A stretch of DNA of 64,000 nt from Silurus meridionalis (GCF_014805685.1 NC_060896.1:15593889-15657888), one strand, 5' to 3'; shown: positions 10,382-20,581, numbered from the stretch's first letter. The notes: a model not told the origin generated them from the letters alone. Numbers and translations: made by a program.

Positions 10382-10517
10382 ACTCTTGGCCCCTATGGCA
10401 AGGCCCTTAACCCACTGTGCTCCAGGGGCACCATATCATGGCTGACCCTGTGCTCTGACCACAGCTTTCAAGGAAGCTGGTATATGCGAAGTAAGAATTC
10501 CACTGTGCTCTAATGTA
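10382..10517 (+). mobile_element. tRNA-derived SINE, central part
   Basis: Sequence ACTCTTGGCCCCTATGGCAA to GTGCTCTAATGTA continues the SINE body after the L2 insertion (GGCAAGGCCCTTAACCC, CAGGGGCACCATATCATGGC, GCTGGTATATGCGAAG, ATTCCACTGTGCT). It ends at the TA dinucleotide 10516-10517, where a Tc1-like transposon starts. Confidence 0.85.
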
Positions 10518-11642
10518 CAGATGCATCAGGTGCATTTTTTGGTCTCTTGTTTCTCGTTTTCCTCTTGACAAGAGGTCCAAGTCTGGTGAGTTTGATGGCC
10601 AGTCAAGTACACCAACACCATGGTCATTTAACCAACTTTTGGTGCTTTTTGCAGTGTGGGCAGGTGCCAAATCCTGCTAGAAAATGAAATCAGCATCTTT
10701 AAAAACTGGTCAGCAGAGGGAAGCATAAAGTGCTCTAGAATTTCTTGGTAATTGGGTGCAGTGACTGGTTTTCCAAAACACAGTGGACCAACACCAGCAG
10801 ATGAAATTGCACCCCAAATCATCTCAGACTATGGAAACTTAACACTAGAATTTAAACAATTTGGGCTATGAACTTCTCCACCCTTCCTCCAGACTCTAGG
10901 ACCTTGGTTTCCAAAATGGAATACAAAACATGCGCTGATCTGAAAAAAGGAATTTGGACCACTGAGCAACAGTCCTGTTCTTCTTCTCTTTAGCCCAGGT
11001 AAGATTCATCTGACATTGTCTGTGGTGCAGGAATGGCTTAACAAGAGGAATACAAAAATTCCTTTACATGTCTGTGTGTGGTGGCTCTTGATGTCTTGAC
11101 CCCATCCTCAGTCCATTCCTTGTGAAGTTCAGACTTATTCTTGAATCAATTTTGCTTAACAAGCCTCTCAAAGCTGAGGTTCTCTCGGAAGGCTGTGCAT
11201 CTTTTTCTTCCACACGTTTTCCTTCCAAACAACTTTCTGTTAACATGCTTGGATACAACACTCTGTGAACAGCCAGCTTCTTTAGCAATGAATATTTGTG
11301 GCTTACCCTCCTTGTAAAGATTTTCTTCTAGACAACTGTCAGATCAACAGTCTTCCCCATGATTGTGTAGTCCAGTGAACCAAACTGAGAGCCCCCTTTG
11401 AAGGCTCAGGAAACCTTTGCTGGTGTTTTGAGTTGATTAGCTGATTGACGTCACCATATTCTAATTTTTTGAGAGTGAATTAGTGGGTTTTTCATGTGAG
11501 CCAATGTCATTGAAAGAACCAAAGACAACTAATTCAGTCCTTGTGCAATGAATTTATTTAATACATGATTTTCACAATTTGAGTTAAATTACTGAAATAA
11601 ATGAATTTTTCCACAACATTCTAATTTATTGAGATGCACCTG
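10518..11642 (-). mobile_element. Tc1/mariner-like transposon inserted in the SINE
   Basis: The element is 1.1 kb and flanked by TA on both sides (10516-10517 and 11643-11644). Its ends are short inverted repeats: left CAGATGCATC, right end complement CAGGTGCATC. Transposase traces lie on the minus strand in several frames. The N-terminal part at 11064-11288 has a KLAVHRVLYPS-type helix-turn-helix region. The DDE part at 10407-10822 has MIWGAISSAGVGPLCF, EILEHFMLPSADQF, 'MAPAHTAKSTKSW' and 'GVLDWPSNSPDL'. Frameshifts and stops separate these blocks, so it is inactive. TA target duplication and cut-and-paste structure are standard for this superfamily. Confidence 0.85.
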
Positions 11643-11661
11643 TATATGTGACAAATAAAGG
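11643..11661 (+). mobile_element. SINE tail
   Basis: TATATGTGACAAATAAAGG completes the SINE 3' end after the Tc1-like insertion. The joined SINE would be about 240 bp. Confidence 0.75.
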
Positions 11662-11844
11662 ATATTCTAACCTCGGGTCCTATTTATATTTACCATCACA
11701 TTGAACCAAAAATACTGGTACAATTAAACTGTTATTGTTCCTGCACTCCACTAGTCACTGTGGGAATGGTACCTACATATTAAAATTTTTTGTAAAATCC
11801 TTACAGGTAATCATCCTACTTTAATATTGATTAAACTGGACATA

Positions 11845-12150
11845 CTGCATACCTGTGAGTATCCAATACTCTTTGGTGGATTCGGGCTGTAATCTATAAC
11901 CACCAATGCCTGGTTTAGTTTTAGGCATGAATGCAGCACACAGGGTGAAGGTGAAGTGTGTGCACAGGGATATACATAAATATCTATTAGTGGCCATCAT
12001 TATTCTATTTATGGGAGAAAAGCATAAAATCTAGGTGGTGGTTAATCCATCCCATCTGCCTCACCCATTGGCTAATTATTAGAACAAATTGGCCAGCCTT
12101 TCAGGCTTTATTGAGGGGAATGTGCATGGATGGGTCCTGCATACATTTTA
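11845..12150 (+). pseudogene. Gypsy protease-region remnant
   Basis: This diverged copy of the protease segment at 22910-23225 is recognisable at nucleotide level: CCTGTGAGTATCC, TTGGTGGATTCGGGCTG (the catalytic V-D-S-G block), GGGTGAAGGTGAAGTGTGTG and GGATGGGTCCTGC. Frames are broken by stops and indels. It is followed at 12195 by RNase H traces of the same element class. Confidence 0.7.
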
Positions 12151-12194
12151 AGCAGTATGGATAGTGTTGCTAGACATCAGACTAAAGGGGGAGA

Positions 12195-12345
12195 AGCGCT
12201 GCATGCTGTCCATGAGCTCTCGGTGCAAGATTAGGACTATCAAAGACAAATGTCTGGCAATCAAATGTTTAGTCCTCACCCTCCAATACTATCTGCTGGG
12301 ACAGGCCTTCACTCTTTGTTCCAACCAGGCATTGCTCCAATAGCT
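12195..12345 (+). pseudogene. Gypsy RNase H remnant
   Basis: One frame reads 'KDKCLAIKCLVLTLQYYLLG' followed by 'FTLCSNQALLQ', matching the gypsy RNase H block KECLAIKW...YYLLGR..TLCSDHAPL. The conserved Asp-His pair is replaced by Asn-Gln. The direct jump from protease to RNase H shows that integrase and RT were deleted. Confidence 0.65.
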
Positions 12346-12480
12346 CCATCACATGAAAATTTTACTTTTCTTTTTTCCAACCTGAGTCAGCGAGTTCGTC
12401 ACAAGTATTTTGTGTTATAGATGTACATGATACTCTGAACTAAATACTGAATTTGACTATATGATACCATAAAAGGCTAA

Positions 12481-13090
12481 TCAAAATGTTGCTCCAAAGT
12501 TTGCTTTACTGTCACCTTTAACAACAGACATCTTTTCACCATTTAGCAGAGTGGATGCAGGCAAGGCAGATGGCCCGGACAGCATACTGGGACATGTTTT
12601 CAGAGCATGCGCTGGACAACTGGCACAGGTCTTGACTGACATTTTCAAACTGTCACTGGCCCAAGCCAAGGATCCTACATGCCTGAAGACTACAACCATT
12701 ATACCTTTGCCTAAGCATTCAACTGCAGAATGTCTAAATGATTTTCACCCAGTTGCACTCACCTTTATTGTTATAAAGTGTTTTGAGTCTTCTGAATCAA
12801 CTCAGCCTACCACCTACACTGGACCCACACCAGTTTGACTATCACTCAAACAGGCAATTTCCACATCTCCTCATTCAGCCCCTCACCTATCTGGATAAAA
12901 TCAACACCTACATCAGAATGCTATTCATTCCTTCAGGCCCAGCAGAGGATGCACTTTCTATGCCAATTAAGGAGGTACGGTCTGCCACAGGAGCTGTTGA
13001 TGCAGTTCTACCTTGCAGTCATTGAATCTATCATGTGTTCATCATGTCAGCCTGCTAAAGCACTTCCGGCATTCATCACAGAGGAACTGC
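12481..13090 (+). pseudogene. LINE D fragment: RT start joined to RT thumb
   Basis: Frame 12551-12838 has '[20 protein letters not shown]', '[20 protein letters not shown]' and '[13 protein letters not shown]', the first RT blocks of a Jockey-superfamily LINE. After 'TYIRMLF' (about 12930) it jumps into 'AQQRMHFLCQLRRYGLPQEL', a thumb block. The catalytic palm is deleted. Confidence 0.7.
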
Positions 13091-13321
13091 CCCCTTGCAA
13101 CCTGCTATATGGATATGGTATCCATCTTTCAAACACATAAGGACACCAGAAACCTCCAATCAGTGCCAGATTGTCTTCAAGGCTTGCCCTAATAACACTT
13201 CAGCGTTTTTCCACTGTTTAATTTAACTCTTTGTTACCGTCCTGTTTTGCCTGACTATTCTGTCCTCCGGCTTCCTGACAACACCTGTTTTCCCGACTCT
13301 CCCCTCAGAGTTATGGATTTC

Positions 13322-13585
13322 GGCTCTGCTCTGCTCGGGCTCTGGTTCTTGGCTCAGCTCTGCTCGCACTCAATGCGCTCCAGTTCCCGGCTCTGCTCTG
13401 CTCGCACTCAATGCCCTCCAGTTCCCGGCTTGGCTCTGCTCGTGATCAACATGATCCGGTTCTCGGGCTCAGCTCTGCTCGTGCTCAACATGCTCCGGTT
13501 CAAGTCTCAGCTCTGCTTGTGTTTAATGTGCTCCTTTTTCCAGCTCAGCTCTGCTCTACTTGCACTCAATGTGCCCTGCCACTCT
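13322..13585 (+). repeat. Minisatellite, about 38-39 bp unit, 6-7 copies
   Basis: Units begin near 13322, 13351, 13389, 13427, 13465, 13504 and 13543. They share the core GGCTCAGCTCTGCTCG followed by a variable CTCAAYRTGCTCC segment. The overlapping open frames (13247-13630, 13411-13686) are by-products of the repeat. It sits in a 13200-13680 stretch without other recognisable content. Confidence 0.75.
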
Positions 13586-13889
13586 TTTATCATGCAGTGC
13601 GATCTGATTTTCAGTATGCAGCCCTCTTAATTCAGTGCGGAGTGCTCCAAGGTGGCCTACATAATTTCTGTCAGGTCAAGCCCTAAGGTGGCCCACCACG
13701 AAGTGGGAAAGCCAATCGGCTAACTGCACATCATTTGCTGCCTCTTCTGTCTAACTCCTGCTCCCTGATCTCAGCCACACAGGGAAATCACTCTGTGGCA
13801 GAGTTCGCGGCTGACATCCGAGCCCAGGCCACTTGACAGTGGATGGGATTACACTGCACTTTATGATACTTTTCTCCATTGCATCTCCT

Positions 13890-14160
13890 CTGTTGTTAAT
13901 AGACAAACACGTCCAACAGGTGCGTAAGGTCTTTGAGAGACTCTTCAAAAATGGGCTTTACGTCAAACCTGAAAAATGTGAATTCCACACACCTTACAAA
14001 CCTCGTTCCTAAAATACCTGCTTTCAGCCGGTAACATCCAGATGGACCCTGCCAGGATCCAGGTCATACGAGTTTGGCCAACCCCCACCTCCCGCCACCA
14101 ACTATAAAGGTTCCTGGGCTTCGCCAATTTGTATTGCCGCTTTGTCAAGAGCTATAGTTT
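13890..14160 (+). pseudogene. Gypsy reverse-transcriptase (thumb side) fragment
   Basis: Blocks in nearby frames: '[20 protein letters not shown]', [25 protein letters not shown] and 'RFLGFANLYCRFVKSYS'. These are the conserved RT region after the catalytic YLDD motif in Ty3/gypsy elements. A small frameshift breaks CEFH from the next block. A separate family from the protease remnants nearby cannot be excluded. The 13681-13889 stretch before it may be decayed upstream pol or gag. Confidence 0.7.
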
Positions 14161-14519
14161 GGTATATGCCTTATAAGTACTGCACTATCAGAACTGTCAG
14201 TCATCACATTATCTGTATATGTTACATACACTATGACTGCTTTATATTGTATAAAGTCCTAAATATTGTCATTTGCACTACCATGCACTCTCACACTGTA
14301 TGTACATTACTGATCTGTCATATACTCTGTATCCCTATTTAATACTTATACTGTCTATATTGTCTCACATTGTCTTTTTTTTTGTCTTGTATAGTCTGTT
14401 TTATCTTGTATAGTCTAAGCTGAATGTATAGTTTTATTTATGTCTGTACTTTGAGAGTCACTAACAGCTGAAATCAAATTCCTTGTGTGTGTGTCAACCC
14501 ATGAACCTGATTCTGATTG
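14161..14519 (+). mobile_element. LINE 3' UTR and tail
   Basis: AT-rich sequence with repeated TATAGTCT motifs, ending AAATTCCTTGTGTGTGTGTC and CCTGATTCTGATTGA (14480-14520). This is a 3' end I associate with fish Rex/L2-like LINEs. No coding content. Confidence 0.6.
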
Positions 14520-14998
14520 ACTTTAGTTCTGCATTCAATACAATCATCCTCACTGCACTGATCACTAAGCTAAGTGACCTGAGTCTGTTAGGTTGGACAA
14601 ACAGGTATCCGCAACCCCCATTCTGAACACCACTATCTCACAGGGCTGTGTTTTGAGCCCACTACTTTACTCCCTGTTCACCCATGACTGTGCTCCTCTG
14701 CATAACTCCAACATCTTCATCAAGTATGCAGATGATACCACTGTGGTCAGCCAGATCAGCAACAACCACAAATCTGCCTAGAGGGAAGAGATCTGAAGCC
14801 TGACAGCGAGATGTGCCACCAACAACCTTACCCTCAACGCAATGAAGACTAAAGAGCTCATTGTGGACTTTTGGAAATCTAACAGCAGAAGACACTTCCC
14901 AGTCTACATTAATGGAACTGAGGTAAAGGGGGTCTCCAGCTTTAAGTTTTTGGGAGTTCACATCTCTGAGGATTTATCCTGACATGAAAACAATCCAG
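14520..14998 (+). pseudogene. LINE D fragment: RT palm
   Basis: Starting at '[10 protein letters not shown]' (14520), the RT palm blocks follow: CVLSPLLYSLFTHDCAPLH, 'IKYADDTTVVSQIS' (catalytic YADD kept, about 14727), CATNNLTLNAMKTKELIVDF and 'GVSSFKFLGVHISEDLS'. In-frame stops occur after NNHKSA and DLS. It ends near 14998. Confidence 0.75.
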
Positions 14999-15174
14999 CT
15001 GTAAAAGGTTTAACATGGCACACTTTTTTTAATATTAAGTATCATATGTTATACCAAAGAAATGCTAAACTGGTCTTATATCATCTCAATTATTAACAGG
15101 ATAAACTTTATTGATCAAAATGCACTCACAAATCACCATTACATGCTTCAATACCTTCACACAAGTTTTCATAT
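14999..15174. other. AT-rich DNA, no gene seen
   Basis: Left flank of the Gmr1-like LTR element. Nothing recognisable. Confidence 0.4.
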
Positions 15175-15816
15175 TGTGACGTCAGCCTCACGTCCCGCAC
15201 GCAGCAACAGGCAAGCACTCCAAAAACAAATGCCAGATGGGTGCTGAATAGACAGTGACACTTCAGCACCCGTATTTTAGAGGGCTGCAGCACATGGCAG
15301 GAGGGCGGCATGTCCCAACAAGGGATAGCTGGAGCTGAATTAGGAAAGTGGCAACTCTTCACCCTCCTGGAGTCAAGTGAAGAGTATAAAAGGAGCCACA
15401 AAAGATTGCAAGTTGGAGAATGCCTGATTCCCGACTAATGGACATTTTCTCTCTATTTTTCCTCATAGGAAGCAGTGACGGCAGCTGCAGCAGGGAGAGC
15501 TACAGCAGCGAACACGACCTGCTAGAGCTCCTTGCGTGCAGAGGTTCTCGAGCACCCACCTGTACAGACAGGTTGGGGTCTCAGCTTTCCTACGGCCTGG
15601 TTGTAACATGGATCGACTTGGACCAGGAGTGACGCTACCCTAATGCGCTTCTGAGCTCCAGCCAGCCTCAATCAGCGGAATAAAACAAACCTCTTCCACG
15701 GCTTTACTTCTCCCTTTCCCCAATCACTCTTGTACACTGAATAACTACCATATATACTATTAAAATCCGCTCTCCTGGTGCACGTGTTCCACCCTTCACA
15801 CAAGCGAGTTGCTACA
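15175..15816 (+). repeat. 5' LTR of copy G1
   Basis: TG...CA ends. A TATA box TATAAAAG at 15385-15392 lies in the U3 side, and AATAAA at about 15680 could be the polyadenylation signal. The segment 15318-15680 recurs at 16757-17100. Open frames inside (15126-15401, 15420-15632) are not credible genes. Confidence 0.75.
15385..15392 (+). promoter_or_regulatory. LTR TATA box
   Basis: TATAAAAG within AGAGTATAAAAGGAGCC. The same element occurs at 16826-16833 in the second LTR, which supports a conserved promoter. Confidence 0.6.
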
Positions 15817-15854
15817 CTGGTGGAGAACGCGGGTTCTGGAACACAAAACGGGGG

Positions 15855-16784
15855 GTGGGGCCGGCACCCCTGATCAGAAAACAATGCTTGGCCAGGTGCA
15901 TGCCACAGCCACAGCCTAGGGTCAAAGAACACCCTGGAGAAGATAAGAGACATGTTCCATTGGCCAGGCATGGAAGCGGAAGTATGATGCTTCTGCCAGA
16001 GCTGCCCCCAGTGCCCAAACACCACAAGCACCAAACTGCCCCCAGCCCACCATATACCACTCCCTATTATCGGTGTGTTCTCTTTGAAAGGCCCGGCATG
16101 GACCTTGTGGGCCCACTTCCCAAGTCCGTGAGAGGGCACGAGTACATCATTGTCATGATGGACTATGCCACGCAGTACACAGAAGTGGTCCAGCTGAAAA
16201 AGGCCACAATAAAGAACATCGCTAAGGAACTAATGCTTCTCTTTAGCCAAGGTACACCCTTTGTTTAAAAGTTAATGGCTGATCTCTGTCGGTTGTTGCA
16301 GGTAAAACATGTAAGAAAGTCGGTATACCACCTGCAGACAGATGGACTCGTGGAGCGGTTCAACCAGACACTTAAGCGAATGCTCCAACGGGTGATCAAC
16401 GAGGAGGGGAGAAACTGGGACCTCCTACTCCCATACGTGTTGCTTGCTGTAAGGGAGACTCCACATCCATCTACAGGATTCACACTTTTTGAGCTCCTGT
16501 TTGGTAGGGGGCCTCAGGGACTGTTGGACATGGCTAAGGGAGCGTGGGAGGAACAGTCTTCACCATACCAATCAATAATCGAGTACGTCCAAGAGATGCA
16601 GGGTCACATTCAGACAGTAGCACTGATCGTAAAGGAACACATGGAAGAGGCGCAGGCTGAGCAACGAAGAACATATAACCGATCAGCTCAACCAAGGGAA
16701 TTTAACCTGGGAGATAGAGTCCAGGGCCTGTTCACAGTCCTCGAGAAAGTCATCCCCAACGAGGGATGGCTGGAGCCGAATTAG
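15855..16784 (+). pseudogene. Gypsy integrase of copy G1
   Basis: Pieces in two or three frames give the integrase in order. First is a decayed zinc-binding end (FHWPGMEAEV, then CFCQSCPQC in another frame). The core begins 'MDLVGPLPKSVRGHEYIIVM' with the first Asp. Frame 16275-16784 continues 'YHLQTDGLVERFNQTLKRML' (third acidic residue, VERFNQ), 'NWDLLLPYVLLAVRETPHPS' and a C-terminal QPREFNLGDRV block. The second catalytic Asp region (TDQG) is missing: a stop follows FSQGTPFV near 16265. The last residues run into the 3' LTR. Confidence 0.8.
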
Positions 16785-17100
16785 GAAAGCAGCAACTCTT
16801 CACCCTCCTGGAGTCAAGTGAAGAGTATAAAAGGAGCCTCGAAGGATGGTAAGTTGGAGAATGTCTGGCTCCCGAACTAATGGACGATTTCCCTAGGAAG
16901 CAGTGACGGCAGCTGCAGTGGACAGCGCTACAGCAGCGACCACGCCGGTGCGTACCCCGCTTCCACAACCTGCTAAAGCTCATTATGTACAGACAGGATG
17001 GGGTCTCAGCTTATGATTGTGGCACGGATTGACTCGGACCAGGAGTGATGCTACCCTAATGCGCTTCTGAGCTCCAGCCAGCCCTGATCAGTCGACTAAA
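16757..17100 (+). repeat. Truncated 3' LTR of copy G1
   Basis: It aligns with 15318-15680 of the 5' LTR, including GAGGGATGGCTGGAGCCGAA, the TATA box and CGCTTCTGAGCTCCAGCCAG. It lacks the first ~140 bp and the end of the LTR. Confidence 0.75.
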
Positions 17101-17104
17101 AAGC

Positions 17105-17595
17105 CACGTCATAAACAAAACCACAGAGGCCAGGAAAACACCTTGAAAAAAACCTGGTCGTGGAGCAACGTAGTCAGCAAGGATTGGGCACGGAGCGATG
17201 CCCTCTGCAAAGTTCTAGAGTGGAGCGGCGCCCTTGGCGGGACTCCGTACTCTCGGAGCTCAGGACAGGCTTAGAGGCATGCTTGGCAGGGCAGACAGCG
17301 CTTTAATACATCTGCTGGGTCCATTTTTTTGGCCAGATTATTCTGTCAGGGAACTCACCGGACACGATACAAGGCCAGATTATTCTGTCAGAAACTCTCT
17401 TGCGGGACACGATACACAGCTAGGTGAGTAAGGACCCAAATGCAGGATGTCACAGGGGTATGGAGAAAACAGGCTTAGCAGAGCAATAGGGCAGAAACAA
17501 ATTCCATAAAACAGTTCAGGGTCAAAAACAGAGGCAAACATGCCGATGCAGGGAAGAACTAAAACCAAAATCCAGAACAATCCAACATTCAGAGA
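17105..17595 (-). mobile_element. Minus-strand gypsy-type LTR end and leader fragment
   Basis: Read on the minus strand, an LTR-like end (CATCCTGCATTTGGGTCC, then CTGACAGAATAATCTGGCC) leads into a short frame beginning ATGGACCCAGCAGAT. A 42-bp duplication repeats TCTGTCAG-flanking sequence (GGCCAGATTATTCTGTCA at 17331-17348 and 17373-17390 on the plus strand). No pol domain remains. The call rests on resemblance to fish LTR ends and is moderate. Confidence 0.45.
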
Positions 17596-17596
17596 G

Positions 17597-18902
17597 CCAC
17601 AATAAATGGCCATTTTAAAATGTGCAGCTTTATCACACAGCACAATGCCACAGATGTCGCCAGTTTTGAGGGAGCGTGCAATTGGTATGCTGACTGCAGG
17701 ATTGTCCACCAGAGCTGTTGCCCATGAATTGAATGTTAATTATTCCTACCATAAGCAGTCTCCAAAGGCGTTTTAAAGAATTTAGCAGTACATCCCATCT
17801 GGCCTCACAACCACAGACCACCTGTAACCACACCAGCCCAGCCCCGGATATCCACATCCAGCATCTTCATCTCCAAGATTGTCTGAGACCAGCCACCCGG
17901 ACAGCTGCTGCAACAATCGGTTTGCATAACCAAAGAATTTCTGCTCAAACTATCAGGAACTGTGTCAGGAAACCTAATGCTCATTGTCCTCATCAGGTCT
18001 CGACCAGACTGCAGTTCGTCGCCGTAACCGACTTGAGTGGGCAAATGCTCACCGTCTGGCACTTTGGAGAGGTGTTCTCTTCACGGATGAATCCCGGATC
18101 TGAGGATCTACAGGGCAGATGGCCGACAGCATGTATGGCGTCGTGTAGGTGAGCGGTTGGCTGGTATCAATGTTGTAGATCGAGTGGCCCATAGTAGCAT
18201 TGGGGCTATGGTATGGGCAGGCATATGTTATGGACAACAAACACAGGTGCATTTTATTGATGGCATTTTGAATGCACAAAAATACCATGACGAGATCCGA
18301 AAGCCCATTGTTTTGCCATTCATCCACGACCATCACCTATTGTTGCAGCATTATAATGCATGGCCCCATGTTGCAATTATCTGTACACAATTCCTGAAAG
18401 CTGAAAACATCCCAGTTCTTGAATGGCCAGCATACTTACCAGACATGTCACTTCTTGAGCATATATGGCTTATATGACAGCGTGTTCCAGTTCCTCTCAA
18501 TATCCAGCAACTTCGCACAGCCATTGAAGAGGAGTGGACCAACATTCCACAGGCCACAATCAAAAACCTGATCAACTCAATGTAAAGAGATGTGTTGCAT
18601 TATGTGAGGCAAATGGTGGTCACACCAGATACTGACTGGTTTTCGGACCCCCCAATACAGTAAAACTGCACATTTTAGAGTGGCCTTTATTGCGGCCAGA
18701 CTAAGGCACACCTGTGCAATAATCATGCTGTCTAATCATCATCTTGATATGCCACACCTGTGAGGTGGATAGATTATTTTAGCAAAGGAGAAGTGCTCAC
18801 TAACATAGATTTAGACAAATTTGTGAACAATATTTAAGAGAAATAGGCTCATGAAAAATGGGGCAAAAACAAAAGTGTTGCATTTATATATTTTTTCAGT
18901 GT
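17597..18902 (+). mobile_element. Tc1-like transposon, 5'-truncated
   Basis: Transposase-derived sequence from CACAATAAATGGCC to the 3' terminal repeat GCATTTATATATTTTTTCAG (ending 18902). The paired 5' terminal repeat and about 200 bp are missing. Transposase blocks run in several frames: N-terminal helix-turn-helix traces from 17640, 'FTDESR' (first catalytic Asp, about 18086), 'IGAMVWAGICYGQQTQVHFI' (18190-18255), and 'YLPDMSLLEHIW' (final Glu). The second catalytic Asp is lost: QHYNAWPHV replaces QHDNA. Stops break the frame throughout. It belongs to a different Tc1 subfamily from the one at 10518. Confidence 0.85.
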
Positions 18903-19058
18903 ATCTTTTTTAAAGAATGTTATTGTAAAATTGTGTTAAAAATATGTGTATCAAATATGATACAGCAAGTATATAAGGTAATTTAGCTTAGTCATCAATG
19001 TATTGGATTTCATGATGCAATCTGCATTATTCCTGCCACAATGTGAAATACTAAATGC
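18903..19058. other. AT-rich DNA, no gene seen
   Basis: Spacer between the Tc1-like element and a solo LTR. Confidence 0.4.
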
Positions 19059-19577
19059 TGTCAGGAATCCCCCTGCCACGCCCCCTTCGGCGACTGTCAA
19101 CCTCGGTGCGTCGGGGAATGCCCTGCTCCTTCTCTCGTGCGCGCCCCGCCCGCAAGGAGCTTCTCTCCGTCGCACTAAACACACACACCTGACTCCCATC
19201 TATTCACTCATCCCCAGCTCCTATAAAAACCCCACATTCACCCACACTCCCTGTCCATTATTGTAGGTTCATGTGGTTATGTGTGTGCGCCCGTTTGCGT
19301 ATGCTTTTCCTCGGCCACGTACCGTTCGCGTCAGACTCTCTCTCCTCGTGTGGACCGCGTCTCTCTCCAGGCGCACCTGGGACATTACTCTCCCTTTTTC
19401 CCGGATTCCTTCATTGGGAGTGTACATTCAGACTGCCCTTTCAGTTCGGGACTTTGTGGGTCGCGCATCCCAGCGCACCACGGGATTATCCCTGCGAATG
19501 CAGGTATTTGTGTTGGCTCTGCCCTGTTGAGTTAAATAAACTGTTACCTCTGCTTCCGCCTCCGTTTCAGCATAACA
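19059..19577 (+). repeat. Solo LTR (gypsy-like)
   Basis: A 519-bp unit starts TGTCAGGAATCCCCCTGCC and ends GCATAACA. It has a TATA box at 19222-19228 and AATAAA at 19535-19540, in the right order for U3-R-U5. Flanks AATGC (19054-19058) and AATAC (19578-19582) look like a 5-bp target duplication with one mismatch. No pol sequence adjoins. The three overlapping open frames inside (19271-19594) are LTR sequence, not genes. Confidence 0.7.
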
Positions 19578-20054
19578 AATACAATACAAATTAATAATGT
19601 TTTTATTATTTAATTAAAAATTAAATAGTCATCTTAACTAATTACATACCAGTGGAAAAGAAATGTATCTGATTTTTGTACATCCAATCTAATGTTGTAG
19701 CTTGCTAATATTTGTCTGTACAGTAAAACAAATAAATAATCATAATCTGTTATATTTACTAATTCAGAGAAGAAATTCAGAATACACAAACATTATTTTT
19801 CTGTATGTCTTTTCAGATGTCAAAAAAATATAGTATAGGGGAAGATAAGAATGATGATGAGTAGGAGTGGACATTCCAAATACAATAATCAGTCTTTGTT
19901 TTTGTTATAAAATATACAATACATGTGCATTGTTGTGATCAGTAAATTGTCATAAATGCCCAATGTATCAAATATGATACAAAAATATATTTGTGTTAAT
20001 TATTTCATATGTCAAGTTTCACAGGGTTAAACAATGAATAGAGATGTCAAATAA

Positions 20055-20090
<36 letters not shown>
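19578..20090. other. AT-rich DNA with a (CA)n tract
   Basis: No gene seen. (CA)n lies at about 20057-20091. Confidence 0.45.
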
Positions 20091-20093
<3 letters not shown>

Positions 20094-20300
20094 GTTGTGC
20101 TAGTTACTAAGAAATAGTAAGTAGTTACAGTTACCAGTTACTTCATTTAAAAAGTAACTGAATATATCACAAGGATTTCTGAAATAAATAACATAACAAG
20201 CTGGATAATATATTCAGAATCAAAAACTAAAGTGGCTTCTGCATCATAAAAGCTGTTGTGTTGAGCCCTTAAAAATGTTCCTTTCACAGCTCAAGTATGA
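20091..20300. mobile_element. Possible hAT-type transposon end
   Basis: CAGTGTTGTGCTAGTTACT followed by AAGTAGTTACAGTTACC and AAAGTAACTG resembles terminal repeats of fish hAT-like elements, with their alternating AGTTAC/GTAACT sequence. No second end or transposase was identified; weak call. Confidence 0.35.
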
Positions 20301-20510
20301 AAACTATCAACAATGTACAACATAACACCGGGTTAGCTTCTAGCTTTGTCGAGGCATGAAGTTTCTGGAGGAGCTTCAACAGATCGGTCTTGCTGCTATC
20401 ACAGTAGATACGACATTTGAAACAGAAAGACACAGCTTACATTTGACTAAAAAGTAAAATGTTTTTGTCTTTATGCACAAATAAAGTGAAATAATGAGCA
20501 TATTTCCATG

Positions 20511-20514
<4 letters not shown>

Positions 20515-20581
<67 letters not shown>
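20515..20581. repeat. (TA)n microsatellite
   Basis: Perfect TA dinucleotide tract at the 5' edge of the following LINE D fragment. It gives artefactual Ile-Tyr open frames on both strands. Confidence 0.95.

Larger units (their letters stand above)
15175..17100 (+). mobile_element. Gmr1-like gypsy LTR retrotransposon, internally deleted (copy G1)
   Basis: A 642-bp 5' LTR (TGTGACGTC...GCTACA) is followed after one base by a TGG-starting primer-binding site (TGGTGGAGAACGCGGG, 15818-15833). An integrase frame and a second, 5'-truncated LTR copy (16757-17100, matching 15318 onward) complete the remnant. Gag, protease, RT and RNase H are gone. The same LTR family bounds 24676-27643. Confidence 0.75.

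Noticed and set aside
13247..13686. 127- and 91-codon frames rich in Ser, Leu and Cys
   Set aside because: They follow the 38-bp minisatellite. A repeat length close to a multiple of three plus one explains the open frames.
19271..19594. Three overlapping plus-strand frames of 84-107 codons
   Set aside because: They lie inside a solo LTR with TATA and AATAAA, in three frames at once, without family motifs.
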